Translations under genes and position numbers: made by a program
Assembly (NCBI GenBank): GCA_017481395.1
Contig: JAFUPE010000030.1
Coordinates: forward strand, 1 to 6,503
Source of the DNA: Ruminococcus sp.
Lineage (GTDB): Bacteria; Bacillota_A; Clostridia; Oscillospirales; Acutalibacteraceae
Direction: 5' to 3'
Length of the DNA stretch: 6,503 nt
The notes under the pieces: model-generated
Seen by the model: the letters and a program-made list of their open reading frames with translations, nothing else
The model's database searches: none
Told to the model about the DNA's origin: nothing
Shown: one piece after another, positions 3,330 through 6,503 of the stretch
Position numbering within the stretch: position 1 is the stretch's first letter
Layout of the letters: each line of letters opens with the position of its first letter

Positions 3330-6300
3330 ATGCTTCAAAAGAAGAACTATCGCGTGATTTTGATCGCGGTAATGGCAATGGTGCTTGCGGCACTTTTTGC
3401 CCTCACAACTTTTGCTGCTGACGTCACAGGCGGTTTCGGCACTATTCTTGGTGTTGAAGACGGCTCATACGAAGCAGCATCGGTTACTATTAACGCTACC
3501 GGCGACGGCGCGGTAATTGATGAAGAAAACATCATTGACCTCTCCACCGGAAACTCAGGACTTGCAGGTCTTTACGCAGTGCGTGAGACAGGTGCTGCTG
3601 ATTGGAACAACGAATACGTGTTCGTATACGGTGATGCAACAGCCCGCACACAGCTGGGTAACTGGGCGGCAAACTCTTCAGGCAAGCTTATGCCTACCGC
3701 CGTTCAGGGAACGGAATGGATTCCCGGTACTTGGGTATCTGCAGCAGGCAGCTTTGCTACCTCTGTTTGGGGCTCCACAGCTAATTACTATCCCTTGACT
3801 GCTAACTACATAGCAAGTGTAGGAAATGCAAGAGAGCTTTACGCTCTTGAGCATACCTATGAAGAAGCAGTTGAAACTCTTTATTTAACTAACAATTATG
3901 GCTATTCTTCGCTTGTAACTTACTATGATAAGCACTACAACTATACTGACACCGAAGTTCCCCGTGTAGATGAAGAGGGCAACCCCGTCTACGAGGAAAT
4001 CACCAATGAAGAAACAGGTGAAGTAACACAGGGTGAACAGATAGTTGACGTTGTTCGTACCTACGGTGAGCTTAAGGAGACTTCGGCAGGAAGAGCTGCC
4101 GAAATCAGAGCAACAGTTGCTAACGGCTACAAGCTTCGCGGTTTCAAGTATGCTCTTGAGCCCGGTGAGATCATTCCCGTGGGTGAGCTTATTAAGTTCC
4201 CTGTTTACTTAAGAAGCCAACAGTATTGCTTGTATCCTAAGACAGCAAAGGCTCAGGTTATTTTCTACGTAATGAATGATAACGGTGAAGTTAGTGCTCA
4301 TACTTGGACGAGTGACAATTTGAACACCGGATATCAGGTGGTTCTTCTTGATACAGTCATTGACGTTCAGGCTATAGACGGCTTGCCTACCAACGGTTGG
4401 ATTGTTGGTATAGAAGTTAAGCCTTACGGCGTAGTTGATACTGACTCTGTAACAACCTTCGTTGCTTCAGGCGGTTTCTATGATTCACAGATGTATTACG
4501 CCTTCTATTTTAACAATTATAAGATTTCTTATCCCGCTCCCACAGGTCTTTCTTTTGACGGTGAGAAGATAACAGGTCTTGACAGTGAAACTAATTACAT
4601 TTTCGCTCCTTTGGGTGCAGACGGGCTCGAAGAGGATAGAGCGATTGAAATTAGTGGTGTCAGCGAATACACCGTTCCTACAGACAAGGTTGGTTTGTGG
4701 GGCGTTGCGTATGACGTAGACGGAAACTTTTCAAAGCTCAGCTATACAGTTTATCTTAGAGGAGCTTATGCCGACAGAGCAGATATTACTGAAATAACAA
4801 CTGTAAATGATACCTACGACCAGGTTCAGATTTCAGGTGTAACAGGTTTCCTTAAGGGCTACTTTACAGGTAATGGTAGCTGGACTAACTATAACTGGGG
4901 CAGCAAGTATCGTATATCTACAACCTCTACACACTTCAGCGCGACTCTTAATAATAATATCTACAATGCGGCTGACGATGCTGCCAAAGAAACAGCCTTT
5001 AATGCACTTGCATCTAAGATAAAAGGCATATACGTTCAGTATGCTCTTACCGACGCTGAAATTGTTCCTATCTCAGAAGTGAATACTTATACCTACAAAA
5101 TTGCAAGAAATCAGGGTGTATTCTCTAATGCTAATCACGTAGTAAGATATGATGCTTACGTTGCTGATGCTGAAGGTAGAATAAGGACTTATACCTATCT
5201 TCATACGCCTATAACTCTCTCCAACACAGCGGCAACTCTTACCGTAGATTTTGAGGATGCTTCTGCCAACGGTAATTGGGTTAAGGCGCTTCCCGCAGAC
5301 GGATATCTTGTAGGCTTTAAAATTTGGCCTTACTACGGTATGACTGATTGGACAACTTTCTCAACTTCAGAGTACACAGCAGGCAGCCGTATATACGTTG
5401 ACCACGTAAGCACAGGTTATTCAATCAGCCTTCCTAAGGCAGACAAGCCTGAGGGCATAACTGTTGAAGGTAACGTTATCTCAGGACTTAAAGATAATTA
5501 CGTAATCGCTCCTTATACCATTTTAGGTGCAGATACCGATAACGCTATTACTTCAGATTCCTTCTCTGCTGACGGCACGTATACTCTTACCGATGAAGAG
5601 ACAGGTCTTTGGGCAGTAGTGGTTCCCGCAAGCGCAGACAATTCCGAGTCCGACCCCGTGCTTGTTTATAGTTCCGCGCCTTACAGCGTTCGTTCTGCTC
5701 CCGGTGAGGTTGACGCAAGCGGTGCTATTCTCGTTTCAAAGACTAAGGAGTCGGCATTAGAGTGGGCAGCCCCCGGTACTTTTGCAGGCGGTGACTGGTA
5801 TTCTGCAAATGATACCTTTAAATCCGACTGGATGTACGATGTAGCAAACGCCCAGTCACTTTACAATGCAGATGCAAACGGAGATACTGCTACTGCAGCT
5901 GCTCTCAGACAGACAACCAAGGACGTTCTTGCATCTATCAGCTACCGTTATGCGTTCACTTCCGCTGAGATTTCTCCCATTGCGGACGTTGTAGATATGA
6001 CCTTTGGTCGTGCTACTCAGAACGTTACTATGAAGATAGCAAACGCAGGCGGCAGAGTTGAGCTCTACGTTATGGACGCTGACGGCAACGTGACAGTACA
6101 TACACAGGAAATCCCCAGATATGCTTTGGGCTCTGACGGAAACGCACCAGCATCCCGTGTGACAATTGACGTTCAGTCAATCGAGGGGCTTCCCACAGAG
6201 GGATGGCTTGTAGGCTACAAGTATTATCCTATGTCAAACGTTATTGACAGTGATATCACAGGTAAAGACTCATCTGCAACACACTATTCTATCTGTGTAA

Positions 6301-6503
6301 GAGTACCCAGTATTAAGTTTACAGATAATTATTATACAATCGTAAAGCCCAAGCTTGATACTCCCACAGGTATTACAGTTGAAGGTACAACCTTCAAGGG
6401 ACTTGACAGCTCTAAGACCTACTCTGTAGCAGCATACACCCTTGCAGGTGCAGATGCAGACGTAAAGACAGTTACAGGCGTTGAAGAATACGATATTTCA
6501 ACC
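3330..6503 (+). CDS. Large exported repeat protein of unknown function (3' truncated)
   Basis: The frame is open from ATG 3330 to the window end, 1058 codons with no stop. AGGAGG at 3317-3322 fixes the start. The N-terminus is a classic signal peptide: KK at 4-5 and R8, a hydrophobic core from V9 to L25, and probable cleavage after A29 or A30 (TTFAAD). The mature part has few cysteines, is rich in tyrosine, tryptophan and threonine, and looks beta-rich. It contains three tandem modules of about 300 residues. Equivalent positions are YAL/YAF at 274, 571 and 874; GLP/ALP with a following G-W/Y-x-VG at 352, 654 and 954; and a PxG-[LI] sandwich-like segment starting at 404, 707 and 1012. Module 1 has an insertion of about 70 residues with an acidic EEGNPVYEEITNEETGE stretch. 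No catalytic motif, SLH domain or LPXTG is visible, but the C-terminus is missing. A surface or secreted binding role is inferred; I do not recognise the family. Confidence 0.9.
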   Translation, partial: MLQKKNYRVILIAVMAMVLAALFALTTFAADVTGGFGTILGVEDGSYEAASVTINATGDGAVIDEENIIDLSTGNSGLAGLYAVRETGAADWNNEYVFVYGDATARTQLGNWAANSSGKLMPTAVQGTEWIPGTWVSAAGSFATSVWGSTANYYPLTANYIASVGNARELYALEHTYEEAVETLYLTNNYGYSSLVTYYDKHYNYTDTEVPRVDEEGNPVYEEITNEETGEVTQGEQIVDVVRTYGELKETSAGRAAEIRATVANGYKLRGFKYALEPGEIIPVGELIKFPVYLRSQQYCLYPKTAKAQVIFYVMNDNGEVSAHTWTSDNLNTGYQVVLLDTVIDVQAIDGLPTNGWIVGIEVKPYGVVDTDSVTTFVASGGFYDSQMYYAFYFNNYKISYPAPTGLSFDGEKITGLDSETNYIFAPLGADGLEEDRAIEISGVSEYTVPTDKVGLWGVAYDVDGNFSKLSYTVYLRGAYADRADITEITTVNDTYDQVQISGVTGFLKGYFTGNGSWTNYNWGSKYRISTTSTHFSATLNNNIYNAADDAAKETAFNALASKIKGIYVQYALTDAEIVPISEVNTYTYKIARNQGVFSNANHVVRYDAYVADAEGRIRTYTYLHTPITLSNTAATLTVDFEDASANGNWVKALPADGYLVGFKIWPYYGMTDWTTFSTSEYTAGSRIYVDHVSTGYSISLPKADKPEGITVEGNVISGLKDNYVIAPYTILGADTDNAITSDSFSADGTYTLTDEETGLWAVVVPASADNSESDPVLVYSSAPYSVRSAPGEVDASGAILVSKTKESALEWAAPGTFAGGDWYSANDTFKSDWMYDVANAQSLYNADANGDTATAAALRQTTKDVLASISYRYAFTSAEISPIADVVDMTFGRATQNVTMKIANAGGRVELYVMDADGNVTVHTQEIPRYALGSDGNAPASRVTIDVQSIEGLPTEGWLVGYKYYPMSNVIDSDITGKDSSATHYSICVRVPSIKFTDNYYTIVKPKLDTPTGITVEGTTFKGLDSSKTYSVAAYTLAGADADVKTVTGVEEYDIST

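Noticed and set aside
3347..3798. Open frames at 3347-3547 (-) and 3517-3798 (+)
   Set aside because: Both lie inside the large exported protein gene, whose frame has a signal peptide, a strong ribosome binding site and internal repeats. The alternatives have none of these.
5856..6101. 81-codon open frame on the - strand
   Set aside because: It is antisense to the third module of the exported protein and shows no start signal or recognisable protein features.

Overview
The window looks chromosomal and comes from a low-to-moderate GC Gram-positive bacterium, most likely of class Clostridia (Oscillospiraceae/Ruminococcaceae-like). The reasons are the gene order rpsK-rpsD-rpoA-rplQ (the distal Firmicutes alpha operon), strong AGGAGG-type ribosome binding sites, an S4 protein without the zinc-binding cysteines, and a small hairpin repeat of a kind I recall from Clostridiales intergenic DNA. 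Genus and species cannot be read from the sequence.

Region 1 (1-2386) is housekeeping: the C-terminal part of ribosomal protein S11, then complete S4, RNA polymerase alpha subunit and L17, all on the + strand, closed by a strong intrinsic terminator. The 106-bp gap between rpsD and rpoA holds a 13-bp stem-loop, a plausible site for processing or regulation between ribosomal and polymerase genes.

Region 2 (about 2427-2751) contains no listed gene, yet it has the complete layout of a type I toxin-antitoxin locus. A + strand promoter (TTGAAT-17-TATAAT) drives a roughly 210-nt RNA that begins with a GUAA-tetraloop hairpin. This RNA has a shielded ribosome binding site and encodes a 22-residue hydrophobic peptide ending in KK. 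A - strand promoter (TTGCTT-16-TATAAT) drives a convergent RNA of about 93 nt. Both RNAs end at one bidirectional terminator. The short RNA carries a hairpin whose loop matches, 9 bases of 10, a site just behind the 5' hairpin of the toxin mRNA. This is the main find of the window.

Region 3 (2762-3063) is non-coding mosaic repeat DNA: 7-bp tandem repeats at both ends, a 17-bp-stem hairpin, a REP-like double hairpin and several short palindromes. Nineteen bases of it recur, with two mismatches, in the terminator loop of the toxin locus.

Region 4 (3071-6503) is the promoter, a structured leader of about 200 nt, and the first 1058 codons of a large exported protein that runs off the window. The leader has two adjacent perfect palindromes of 20 and 24 bp that share arms and could form alternative RNA structures. 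The protein has a signal peptide and three tandem modules of about 300 residues. Its function is not recognised; a cell-surface or secreted role is inferred.
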